Shown here: positions 1-6,148 of the stretch, one piece after another
How positions within the stretch are numbered: position 1 is the stretch's first letter
How the letters are laid out: each line of letters starts with the position of its first letter
Assembly: GCA_038224615.1 (NCBI GenBank)
Contig: JBBRFH010000159.1
Coordinates: 1-8,132, forward strand
Direction: 5' to 3'
Length of the DNA: 8,132 nt
From: JBBRFH01 sp038224615
GTDB lineage: Bacteria > Planctomycetota > Phycisphaerae > Tepidisphaerales > Tepidisphaeraceae
Notes under the pieces: generated by a model
What the model was told of the DNA's origin: nothing
The model's database searches: none
What the model saw: the letters and a program-made list of their open reading frames with translations, nothing else
Made by a program: the position numbers and the translations under genes

Positions 1-75
1 GACGCCGAGAATGAGAACCGGGACGTTTTTCCCGTCGAGCAGATCGGTTGCCAGCAGCAGATGCATCGTCGTCAT
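1..75 (-). CDS. N-terminal fragment of an unidentified protein, cut by the window edge
   Basis: Twenty-five codons are open from an ATG at 75 (minus strand) to the edge of the window. The fragment reads MTTMHLLLATDLL followed by DGKNVPVLILGV. The ATG overlaps the prmC stop in an ATGA arrangement, and a GGTGA ribosome-binding site lies 7 nt upstream (positions 87-83), so this looks like a translationally coupled third gene of the anmK-prmC unit. A second in-frame ATG at 66 is possible. The fragment is rich in Leu and Val but too short to call a membrane segment or assign a family. I do not recognise it. The overlap and the ribosome-binding site are seen; that it is a real gene is inferred. Confidence 0.55.
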   Translation of the reverse strand, partial: MTTMHLLLATDLLDGKNVPVLILGV

Positions 76-992
76 GATCGGGTCACCATCAGCACGCGGG
101 GCTGGCCGGCGTAGTCGCGGAGGACCTTGGGGTCGGTAAACGCCGGGAACCCGGCGGCCATCTCCAGCGCGGCGTCGTGCTGGTCGAAGGCAATCTCCAT
201 CAGCACGCGCCCGCCGCTGCGCACCCGCTCGATCGCGCCGGCGAGGATGCGGCGGTGGGGCGCCAGCCCGTCCGGTCCGCCGTCGAGCGCCAAATGCGGT
301 TCGTAGTCGCGCACGTTGCGCGGCAGTGATTGCATCTGATGAGTCGCGATATAAGGGGGATTGGCAGTGATCAGGTCGTACGGGGACGGGTCGGCCTGGT
401 CCTTCAGCGCCTCGTACAGGTCGCCGGGCGGCGCCAGCGCCACGCGGTCGGCGACGCCGCACTTTTCGACATTCTGTGCCGCGACTGCCAGCGCTTTTTC
501 CGAGACGTCGGTCGCCGTCACCTGGGCGGTTTTGTGATTGGAAGCCAGCGCGATCGCGATGCAGCCGCTGCCGGTACACAGGTCAAGGATGCGCGGCGAC
601 TCGAAGCCCAGCACGCCGCGGATCACCTGCAGCGCCTGCTCGACCAGCGTCTCGGTGTCCGGCCGGGGGATCAGCACGTCGGGCGTGACGACAAGTTCCA
701 GGTTGAAGAAGTGGGCACGGCCGGTCAGGTAGGCGATCGGCTCGTCGTCACCGGCGCGCTTGACCAGCGCCCGCAGCGTCACCAGGTCCTGCTCCGATAG
801 CGGCCGCTGGTAGTCGGTGTAGAGCTTGATGCGGGAAACGTTCAGGACGTGGGCGACCAGCAACTCTGCGCACAGGCGTGGCGAATCGATCTGCTTGCGC
901 TCGAAGTAGCCGCGCGTCCAATTGAGGAGACGCTCGACCGTCCATGGTCCTTCCGTCTGCGACATCAGTCGCGGAGTATAAGTCGTGGGCAT
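72..992 (-). CDS. prmC: Peptide chain release factor N5-glutamine methyltransferase (PrmC/HemK)
   Basis: PrmC uses S-adenosylmethionine to methylate the glutamine of the GGQ motif in release factors RF1 and RF2 in the cytosol, which speeds translation termination. The N-terminal helical substrate-recognition domain covers roughly residues 15-90 and leads into PIAYLTG (85-91) and VLIPRPDTE (106-114). The SAM-binding loop is DLCTGSGCIAIA (137-148), and the NPPY motif that holds the substrate glutamine is at 211-214. EPHLALDGGPDGL (231-243) and RDYAGQPRV (292-300) are also typical. Length (306 aa) is a little above the usual 275-290. A second ATG at 965 (residue 10) fits the family N-terminus better but has no clear Shine-Dalgarno; the first ATG at 992 has only a weak AGGG about 10 nt upstream. 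The gene starts 12 nt after the anmK stop and overlaps the next gene by 4 nt, so co-transcription is likely. Identity is secure; the start is uncertain. Confidence 0.95.
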   Translation of the reverse strand: MPTTYTPRLMSQTEGPWTVERLLNWTRGYFERKQIDSPRLCAELLVAHVLNVSRIKLYTDYQRPLSEQDLVTLRALVKRAGDDEPIAYLTGRAHFFNLELVVTPDVLIPRPDTETLVEQALQVIRGVLGFESPRILDLCTGSGCIAIALASNHKTAQVTATDVSEKALAVAAQNVEKCGVADRVALAPPGDLYEALKDQADPSPYDLITANPPYIATHQMQSLPRNVRDYEPHLALDGGPDGLAPHRRILAGAIERVRSGGRVLMEIAFDQHDAALEMAAGFPAFTDPKVLRDYAGQPRVLMVTRS

Positions 993-1004
993 CCAAATCG
1001 CACC

Positions 1005-2060
1005 CTATGAAGGCGTGACGGTGCCGAGCACAACCTTCCGGGTGGCGCCGGTGACGCGCGGGAGATTGGCGGGGACGCGGTCGAGCGTCGCGGCACCGAG
1101 GATCGCGAACGCCATCGCCTCGCGGGCCTGGGCGGGGACGCCGAACGCGTCGGTGAGCATCACGCATCGGTCTGCGTGCAGGCGCGACATGATCGCCTCG
1201 TTATGTACGCCGCCGCCGGCCACGATCAGCGTGGAGCGATCGGGCGTCTGGCGCAGGATGCACCGGGCGACGATCTCCGCGCTGGTCGCCAGGCGATCTT
1301 CGATCGAAGCCGTGCTTGACGTTGTTGCCGCAAAGGCGCGGAGCATCGTGGGTCCATCGGTCGACTTGGGTGCCCGGCGCTGGATGAATTCACCGGCGAG
1401 AAAAGCATCGACCGAATCGCCAAGTGGCCGGCCTGCCATCGCGCGAGCGCCGCCTTGATCAACGCCGTCGAGGATCCAATCGCTGAGGCAGTTGCCCGGG
1501 CCGGTGTCGAAGCCCGAGACGTCATCGACGGTGCGGCCGCGCGGCAGCAGGGTGACGTTGCTGATTCCCCCGATGTTGACGATCACCCGGTCTTCGTCGT
1601 CGGACCGGAAGAGCACGTAATCGGCGAACGGCACGAGCGGCGCCCCCTGCCCGCCGACCGCGCAGTCGGCCCGGCGAAAGTCGCTGATGACGTCGACGCC
1701 GCACGAATGCGCCAGCAGCGCCGGATCGAACACCTGCATCGTCAAAGGCGGATCGTGGAACAGCGTCTGCCCGTGGGCCGCGATCGCGGCGACGCCGTCC
1801 CGGCTGCCAAACTGCCCAACGCAGAGGGCATACTGTTCGGTAATTGCCCGCGTCAGCCCCGCCAAATCGCGCAGGCAGGCAAGCCCGTCTGACCGGACGG
1901 TTTGAATCTGCCGGCGCAACGCCTCGGGAAACGGGCGGGCGGCGAAATCGCTCAGCTCGGCGCGCATCTCCAGTCCCACACCGCTGATGCGAACGAGCGC
2001 GGCGTCCACTCCGTCGGCGCTGGTGCCGCTCATCATGCCGATCAGGAGTCGACTGGACAT
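1005..2060 (-). CDS. anmK: Anhydro-N-acetylmuramic acid kinase
   Basis: AnmK opens and phosphorylates 1,6-anhydro-MurNAc with ATP to give MurNAc-6-phosphate, the step that returns peptidoglycan turnover sugar to metabolism in the cytosol. The start at 2060 is chosen because AAGGTGG lies 6 nt upstream (2073-2067) and the protein then opens MSSRLLIGMMSGTSADGVD, as the family does; an in-frame ATG at 2090 adds ten unlikely residues. The 351-aa protein shows the ASKHA-fold nucleotide loop SGTSADG (11-17), HGQT (96-99), SDFRRADCAVGGQGAPLVP (126-144), NIGGISN (162-168), GFDTGPGN (183-190; D185 is the likely catalytic base by analogy with E. coli AnmK), AGGGVHN (281-287) and the C-terminal NLPRVTGATR block (332-341). 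Length is normal or slightly short. It leads the leftward unit with prmC. Its presence implies a peptidoglycan-containing cell. Confidence 0.95.
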   Translation of the reverse strand: MSSRLLIGMMSGTSADGVDAALVRISGVGLEMRAELSDFAARPFPEALRRQIQTVRSDGLACLRDLAGLTRAITEQYALCVGQFGSRDGVAAIAAHGQTLFHDPPLTMQVFDPALLAHSCGVDVISDFRRADCAVGGQGAPLVPFADYVLFRSDDEDRVIVNIGGISNVTLLPRGRTVDDVSGFDTGPGNCLSDWILDGVDQGGARAMAGRPLGDSVDAFLAGEFIQRRAPKSTDGPTMLRAFAATTSSTASIEDRLATSAEIVARCILRQTPDRSTLIVAGGGVHNEAIMSRLHADRCVMLTDAFGVPAQAREAMAFAILGAATLDRVPANLPRVTGATRKVVLGTVTPS

Positions 2061-2120
2061 CGCAAGCCACCTTATCATCTGGTCGATCACATTCGAGTCA
2101 GACTTGGGGAAAGGGCTAAC

Positions 2121-2148
2121 TTGGACAGGCCCTGCGTTGTCGTATACT
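2121..2148 (+). promoter_or_regulatory. Candidate sigma-70-like promoter for clpS
   Basis: A -10 candidate TATACT (2143-2148, five of six matches to TATAAT) follows either TTGGAC at 2121-2126 (16-bp spacer) or TGGACA at 2122-2127 (five of six to TTGACA, but a 15-bp spacer). Transcription would start near 2155, leaving a very short leader with the GGAG ribosome-binding site at 2156-2159, 8 nt before the clpS ATG. It lies in the divergent gap between anmK and clpS. No equally good promoter is visible for anmK on the other strand. Confidence 0.45.
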
Positions 2149-2167
2149 GTTCAGTGGAGCTTAAATC

Positions 2168-2494
2168 ATGGCCGACAACACCGAAAAACAATTCCCGAAG
2201 GGTGCCCCGGCCGGCGGCACCGCGACCAAAGTCAAACCCAAGCGCACGCCCCCCCAGCCGCTGCCGCCGTGGAAGGTGCTGCTGCACAACGACGACAAGA
2301 ACGACATGGGCCATGTCATCACGTCGATCGTCGAACTCACCCCGCTCAACGAGCAGGACGCCGCCAATCGCATGAAAGAAGCGCACCAGACAGGCGTTGC
2401 TCTGCTGTTGGTGACGCACAAGGAACGCGCCGAGCTGTATCTCGAACAGTTCCAGAGCAAGAGCCTGGTCGTCACGATCGAGCCGGCGGAATAG
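2168..2494 (+). CDS. clpS: ATP-dependent Clp protease adaptor ClpS
   Basis: ClpS binds proteins with destabilising N-terminal residues and hands them to the ClpA or ClpC unfoldase of the Clp protease (bacterial N-end rule) in the cytosol. Residues 1-34 form a Pro/Lys/Ala-rich, probably disordered arm; the folded core starts at PPWKVLLHNDD (33-43). The N-degron pocket residues are visible: N41-D42-D43, M47 and H73 (in EAHQTG), corresponding by alignment from memory to E. coli N34-D35-D36, M40 and H66. Length 108 aa is normal. The ATG at 2168 has GGAG 8 nt upstream. It heads the rightward unit. No clpA or clpC is nearby, so its partner is encoded elsewhere. The pocket is intact, so a working adaptor is expected. 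Confidence 0.95.
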   Translation: MADNTEKQFPKGAPAGGTATKVKPKRTPPQPLPPWKVLLHNDDKNDMGHVITSIVELTPLNEQDAANRMKEAHQTGVALLLVTHKERAELYLEQFQSKSLVVTIEPAE

Positions 2495-2504
2495 AAAGCT
2501 GAGT

Positions 2505-2581
2505 TCACCGCACAGACGCAGAGAGCGCGGAGAAGACAGCTTAGGGTTGTCTTCTCCGCGCTCTCTGCGTCTGTGCGGTGA
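2505..2581. repeat. Perfect 34-bp inverted repeat (family A) between clpS and thiL
   Basis: Positions 2505-2538 pair with 2548-2581 without a single mismatch, leaving a 9-nt loop (2539-2547). The arm is built of degenerate units of about 10 nt (CGCACAGA, CGCAGAGAG, CGCGGAGAAG). It fills most of the 93-nt gap and ends 6 nt before the thiL ATG. Its last five bases, GGTGA (2577-2581), are the only Shine-Dalgarno-like sequence for thiL and are paired in the hairpin with TCACC (2505-2509). No T-run follows it on the plus strand (TTTCCT only). From memory, similar elements recur between genes in planctomycete and other environmental genomes; this was not checked. Confidence 0.95.
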
Positions 2582-2587
2582 TTTCCT

Positions 2588-3469
2588 ATGGCGAGCGAAT
2601 TCGACTTCATCGACTGGGTCCGTCGCCAGCAGCGGACGACCGAGCGGGTGATCCTGCCGGCGCGCGACGACCTGGGAATCGTGAAGTTTGATCCGGCCGA
2701 TCTTGTGCTGGTCGGCATCGACCAGGTGCTGGAGGGCGTGCATTTCGATTCGGCGGTCCATTCCCCCGAATTGATCGGTCGCAAAGCGATGAACCGCAAC
2801 CTGTCCGATTGTGCCGCCATGGCGTGCCTGCCGGTCGCGGCGGTCGTCAGCGTGGCGATCAAAAAGGGGTCGGACGTCGATTTTCTTAAGCGCCTCTATC
2901 TCGGCATGAAGCACGCCGGCGACGTTTTCAATTGCGAAATCGTCGGCGGCGATACGGGGGCGTGGGACCAGCGGATGGCGATCAGCGTCGCGATTCTCGG
3001 CCGCAGCGCCGGCGTCGAACCTGTCCGCCGACACGGCGCGAAAGTCGGTGACGCGATCTACGTCACCGGCCCGCTCGGAGGAAGCATCCTCGGCCGGCAC
3101 CTGACGTTCACGCCGCGGATTCACGAGGCGCGAACGCTCGCCACCCGGTACCGCATCAGCGCGATGATCGACCTCTCCGACGGCCTCTCGCGCGACCTGG
3201 CCCACATCTGCCGCGAAAGCGACGTGGGCGCAATCCTCGGTGCCGACTTGATCCCCGTGCATTCCGATGTCGCAAAATTGAAAGACCCGCGCGCCCCGCT
3301 CGACCACGCCATCGGCGACGGTGAAGACCACGAACTCTGCTTTACCGGAGAAGAAGGCATCCCCGACGCGATACGCATCGGCACCGTGGTCGCCGAGCAA
3401 GGCCTGTGGCTCGAACGCGACGGCACGCGAACTGTCCTGAATGCAACTGCATTTGAACACCGTTTCTGA
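2588..3469 (+). CDS. thiL: Thiamine-monophosphate kinase
   Basis: ThiL phosphorylates thiamine monophosphate with ATP to thiamine diphosphate, the last step of cofactor synthesis, in the cytosol. It belongs to the PurM/AIR-synthase ATP-binding superfamily. Visible motifs are the first metal-binding aspartates in PARDDLG (24-30; a degenerate form of the usual GIGDDAA), ID (44-45) followed by LEGVHF (48-53), NLSD (71-74), GGDT (120-123), GDAIYVTGPLGGS (154-166), IDLSDGLSRDL (194-204), GEDHEL (245-250) and a C-terminal FEHRF in place of the common GYDHF. At 293 aa it is about 30 residues shorter than E. coli ThiL, largely through a shortened linker between GPLGGS and the TPRI segment (174-178). 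The ATG at 2588 relies on GGTGA inside the preceding hairpin, so translation may be damped or need opening by ribosomes or RNase. It makes the cofactor for the transketolase encoded two genes on; that link is only suggestive. Confidence 0.9.
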   Translation: MASEFDFIDWVRRQQRTTERVILPARDDLGIVKFDPADLVLVGIDQVLEGVHFDSAVHSPELIGRKAMNRNLSDCAAMACLPVAAVVSVAIKKGSDVDFLKRLYLGMKHAGDVFNCEIVGGDTGAWDQRMAISVAILGRSAGVEPVRRHGAKVGDAIYVTGPLGGSILGRHLTFTPRIHEARTLATRYRISAMIDLSDGLSRDLAHICRESDVGAILGADLIPVHSDVAKLKDPRAPLDHAIGDGEDHELCFTGEEGIPDAIRIGTVVAEQGLWLERDGTRTVLNATAFEHRF

Positions 3470-3502
3470 TGTACTGTACGCTTCGAGCCCACAGCCAAAA
3501 GC

Positions 3503-3519
3503 GTGGGCAGGATGCCCAC
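3503..3519. repeat. Short 7-bp dyad in the thiL-tsaE gap (family D)
   Basis: GTGGGCA (3503-3509) pairs with TGCCCAC (3513-3519) around a GGA loop. It sits in the 61-nt spacer between the thiL stop and the likely tsaE start. The loop and flanks give AGGATG at 3509-3514, an out-of-frame ATG that might be mistaken for a start. A GTGGGCA/TGCCCAC dyad is, from memory, a common interspersed intergenic repeat in planctomycete-type genomes; this was not checked. It is short enough to occur by chance in GC-rich DNA. Confidence 0.55.
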
Positions 3520-3530
3520 ACCACAAAAAA

Positions 3531-3953
3531 ATGCCCGAGTATCTCTCCCGATCAGTCGCCGACACCGAGCGAATCGCCGGCGAACTGGCGCGCACGCTCA
3601 AGGGCGGCGAATGCATCGCGCTGCACGGCGACCTCGGCGCAGGCAAGACGCAGTTTGCGCGCGGGCTGGTCCGCGGTCTTGGTGGCGACGCACGCGGCGT
3701 CTCCTCGCCCACCTATGTCCTGCTGCACGTCTATGAAACGCCGTCGCTGACCGTCTATCACCTCGACGCCTACCGCGTCCACGGGGCCGACGATTTCGAG
3801 CAGATCGGCTTTGAAGAACTGCTCGACCAAGGCGGCGTCGTCATCGTCGAATGGGCCTCGCGTGTCAGCGAACTGATCCCGAACGTCCACATCGACGTCA
3901 CGATCGAATCGCTGAGCGAAACGGAGCGCAAGATCACCGTGTCGGCCGCCTGA
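3531..3953 (+). CDS. tsaE: tRNA threonylcarbamoyladenosine biosynthesis ATPase TsaE
   Basis: TsaE is the P-loop ATPase that, with TsaB and TsaD, transfers the threonylcarbamoyl group made by TsaC/Sua5 to A37 of ANN-reading tRNAs (t6A). Counting from the ATG at 3531, the 140-aa protein has Walker A GDLGAGKT (33-40), the switch-like SSPTY (58-62), LDAYR (78-82) with the conserved Asp D79, and the VEWASR block (106-111) with E107-W108. Length is slightly below the 150-160 of many homologues. The frame is open back to an ATG at 3441 inside thiL, but that adds 30 residues unlike the family and runs through the GTGGGCA dyad, so 3531 is preferred. No Shine-Dalgarno is visible; the bases before the ATG are A-rich (CACAAAAAA). 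It lies 61 nt behind thiL and is probably co-transcribed with it. Confidence 0.93.
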   Translation: MPEYLSRSVADTERIAGELARTLKGGECIALHGDLGAGKTQFARGLVRGLGGDARGVSSPTYVLLHVYETPSLTVYHLDAYRVHGADDFEQIGFEELLDQGGVVIVEWASRVSELIPNVHIDVTIESLSETERKITVSAA

Positions 3954-3959
3954 ATCCAA

Positions 3960-4062
3960 TGCTGCCGCGAAGATGCGAAGAGCGCGAAGGCAGACGCGAA
4001 GAAAACCAAAAAAAGGGATTCTTCGCGTTCATCTTGGCGCTCATCGCACTTTCGCGGCAGCA
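3960..4062. repeat. Imperfect 44-position inverted repeat (family B) between tsaE and the transketolase gene
   Basis: Arms 3960-4003 and 4019-4062 are complementary at 36 of 44 positions, and three of the mismatches become G-U pairs in RNA; a 15-nt A-rich loop separates them. The left arm repeats GCGAAG at 3967, 3975, 3984 and 3996. It starts 7 nt after the tsaE stop and ends 47 nt before the transketolase start. The A-run is in the loop, and no T-run follows the stem, so it is not a normal intrinsic terminator. It differs in sequence from the repeat before thiL (GCGAAGA units against CGCAGAGA units) but has the same design. Confidence 0.9.
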
Positions 4063-4070
4063 GTCCCCGC

Positions 4071-4100
4071 TTGCATCCCTGCGGCGATTGGACATATTCT
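4071..4100 (+). promoter_or_regulatory. Weak promoter candidate ahead of the transketolase gene
   Basis: TTGCAT (4071-4076) and TATTCT (4095-4100) are spaced by 18 bp, with three and four of six matches to the sigma-70 consensus. Transcription from it would begin about 3 nt before the ATG at 4110, giving a nearly leaderless mRNA, which would agree with the lack of any Shine-Dalgarno there. The matches are weak, so this is a suggestion only. Confidence 0.25.
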
Positions 4101-4109
4101 CGCGGCTCT

Positions 4110-6035
4110 ATGGCCATTGCTGACGAAAAATTTCCGATTGATCTGTCGAAGCTCAAGCCGCTCAAGCTGGACCCGAAGCGCCCGGCGCTGACGGCCGAGG
4201 AGAGCGCGACGCTCAAGGACAACATCCAGCTCGCGCGCGACGCGATCGTCTTCTTTACTGCGCTCGCCGGCGCCAAGGGCCTGTCAGGCCACACCGGCGG
4301 GGCGTACGACACGGTGCCGGAGGTGATGATCATCCGCGCGTTTATCGCCAACGGCGCGCCGATCGTGCCGACGTTCTACGACGAGGCCGGCCATCGCGTC
4401 GCCACCGTCTATCTCAACAGCGTTCTCAACGGCCACATGCCCGCCGAGATGCTGCTGCACTACCGCGAGTTCGACAAGCACCTGCCCGGCCACCCCGAGA
4501 AGCTGCTGACGCCGGGCGTCGATTTCTCGTCGGGTCGGCTCGGTCACATGTGGGCATTCTGCAACGGCGTGGCAATCGCCAACCCGGGCAAGAGCGTCAT
4601 CGTGCTCGGCTCGGACGGTTCGCAGATGGAAGGCGACAACGCCGAAGCCGCACGGCTCGCCGTCGGCAAGCAGTTGAACGTCAAGATCCTCGTCGACGAC
4701 AACAACGTCACCATCGGCGGGCACCCCGTCGAGTACATGACCGGCTACGACCTCTCGCAAACGCTCTCCGGTTACGGACTGCGGACCGAGACCGTCATGG
4801 GCGAAGACCTCGAGGCGCTGTACGTCGCGCTGGCCCGCGCGTTCAAGGACGACCAGCCGCACGCGCTGATCATCAAGCGCAAGATGGCGCCGGGCATCGA
4901 AGGTGCCGAAGGCCACCCGCATGCCCACGAAGTGCTGAAGGTCGAAATCGCCGCCAAGTACCTCGAGCAGCGCGGCGGGTACGAGCAGGCGATCGAGATG
5001 CTCAAGACCGCCGCCAAGCAGGACAAAAGCCCGCTCACCTACAAGGGCTCGACCGGGGCCGGCAAGAACCGCGACGATTTCGGCAAGATCGTCAACGAGA
5101 TCCTCGGCGCGATGAGTGCCGAAGAGCGTCTCGCCAGCGTCCGCGTCTTCGACAACGACCTTGAAGGCTCGTGCGGCCTGCACCACATCCACAAGAAGTT
5201 CCCCGAAGTGTTCGTCCAGGCTGGCATCATGGAACGCGGCAACTTCAGCGCCGCTGCGGGCTTCGGATCGGTGAAGGGCAAGCAGGGATTGTTCGGCACG
5301 TTCAGCGCGTTCCTCGAAATGTGCATCAGCGAGATCACGATGTCGCGGCTGAACTACTCGAACGTGCTCGCCCACTTCAGCCACAGTGGCGTCGACGACA
5401 TGGCCGACAACACCTGCCACTTCGGCATCAACTCGATGTTCGCCGACGGCGGCGTCACCCCCGCCCACGCCGCGGACACCACCCGCCTCTACTTCCCCGC
5501 CGACCAGCACCAGTTCGCCAAGTGCATCAAGGCAACCTGGAAGGACGAGGGCCTCCGCTTCCTGTTCAGCACCCGCGCCCCCGTCCCCGACATCCTCACC
5601 GAGGACGGCAAGCCGTTGTTCGGCGACGGGTACGCGTTCCAGAAGGGCAAGGACGACGTCGTTCGCGACGCCAAGGGAGGCGGCTACGTCGTCGCGTTCG
5701 GCGAGACCTTGTATCGCGCCCTCGATGCGGTCATCACGCTGCAGGAGAAGGGCGTCAAGGTTGGTCTCATCAACAAGAGCACTCTGAACGTCTACGACGA
5801 AGAGACGATGAAGAAGCTCGTCGCAGCACCGTTCGTCCTGGTTGCCGAGGGCTTCAACGTCAAGACCGGACTCGGCTCGCGCTTCGGAAGTGAACTCCTC
5901 AAGCGCGGCTTTAAGGGCAAGTTCAACAACATCGGAACGCACAAGGAAGGCTCCGGAGGCCTCTGGCAACAGATGGGTTATCAGGGACTCGACCCCGCGG
6001 GCATTGCGAAGGCAATCGAAGCGCTCGCGAAGTAG
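4110..6035 (+). CDS. Divergent transketolase-like ThDP-dependent enzyme
   Basis: This 641-aa protein has the three-domain layout of transketolase, which moves two-carbon ketol units between sugar phosphates using thiamine diphosphate and Mg2+ in the cytosol. In the N-terminal ThDP domain are SGHTGG (59-64, cf. SGHPGA), GSDGSQMEGDNAEA (167-180) and VDDNN (195-199), forming the metal-diphosphate site. In the pyrimidine-binding domain, DLEGSCGL (350-357) and QAGIMERGN (370-378) place the catalytic glutamate at E375, but the usual EHA is ERG. The standard GDGPTHQ is absent; the equivalent stretch is HSGVDDMADNTCHFGINSMF (425-444). The C-terminal domain runs from about 520, with KGGGYVVAFGETL (522-534) and VLVAEGF (576-582). 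The ATG at 4110 is preferred over an upstream TTG at 4071; neither has a Shine-Dalgarno. The donor and acceptor cannot be told from sequence; dihydroxyacetone-synthase-like or other ketolase activity is possible. A terminator follows. Confidence 0.85.
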   Translation: MAIADEKFPIDLSKLKPLKLDPKRPALTAEESATLKDNIQLARDAIVFFTALAGAKGLSGHTGGAYDTVPEVMIIRAFIANGAPIVPTFYDEAGHRVATVYLNSVLNGHMPAEMLLHYREFDKHLPGHPEKLLTPGVDFSSGRLGHMWAFCNGVAIANPGKSVIVLGSDGSQMEGDNAEAARLAVGKQLNVKILVDDNNVTIGGHPVEYMTGYDLSQTLSGYGLRTETVMGEDLEALYVALARAFKDDQPHALIIKRKMAPGIEGAEGHPHAHEVLKVEIAAKYLEQRGGYEQAIEMLKTAAKQDKSPLTYKGSTGAGKNRDDFGKIVNEILGAMSAEERLASVRVFDNDLEGSCGLHHIHKKFPEVFVQAGIMERGNFSAAAGFGSVKGKQGLFGTFSAFLEMCISEITMSRLNYSNVLAHFSHSGVDDMADNTCHFGINSMFADGGVTPAHAADTTRLYFPADQHQFAKCIKATWKDEGLRFLFSTRAPVPDILTEDGKPLFGDGYAFQKGKDDVVRDAKGGGYVVAFGETLYRALDAVITLQEKGVKVGLINKSTLNVYDEETMKKLVAAPFVLVAEGFNVKTGLGSRFGSELLKRGFKGKFNNIGTHKEGSGGLWQQMGYQGLDPAGIAKAIEALAK

Positions 6036-6063
6036 TTCGCGCCACCCAATGCAACTCTCGTGA

Positions 6064-6121
6064 CGAGCCGCGGACGCCCTGTGCTTATAGACGCACGTCG
6101 TCCGCGGCTTTCTCGTTTTTT
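6064..6121 (+). terminator. Intrinsic terminator after the transketolase gene
   Basis: AGCCGCGGACG (6066-6076) pairs perfectly with CGTCCGCGGCT (6099-6109). Inside the loop a second helix is possible (GTGC 6081-6084 with GCAC 6093-6096). A run of six T follows at 6116-6121, after TTCTCG. It begins 28 nt after the stop codon and probably ends the clpS-thiL-tsaE-transketolase transcript. The 6-nt gap between stem and T-run is longer than ideal, although outer CGAG/CTCG pairing (6064-6067 with 6112-6115) offers an alternative stem reaching the T-run. Confidence 0.8.
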
Positions 6122-6148
6122 GTCCGATTCGGAATCCGCAGGCACGAA

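Noticed and set aside
330..800. Plus-strand open frame inside prmC, and similar frames inside anmK (1455-1892, 1902-2375)
   Set aside because: Arg/Asp/Gln/Ala-rich compositional shadows opposite genes with secure family motifs.
2505..2581. Intrinsic terminator for clpS
   Set aside because: The stem is very stable but no T-run follows it on either strand, and the next gene starts 6 nt later.
3441..3530. Longer tsaE start inside thiL
   Set aside because: The extra 30 residues do not resemble TsaE N-termini, cover the GTGGGCA dyad and have no ribosome-binding site.
2087..3712. 541-residue open frame on the minus strand across clpS, thiL and the start of tsaE
   Set aside because: It spans three genes with clear plus-strand family motifs and passes straight through the perfect hairpin; no domain is recognisable.
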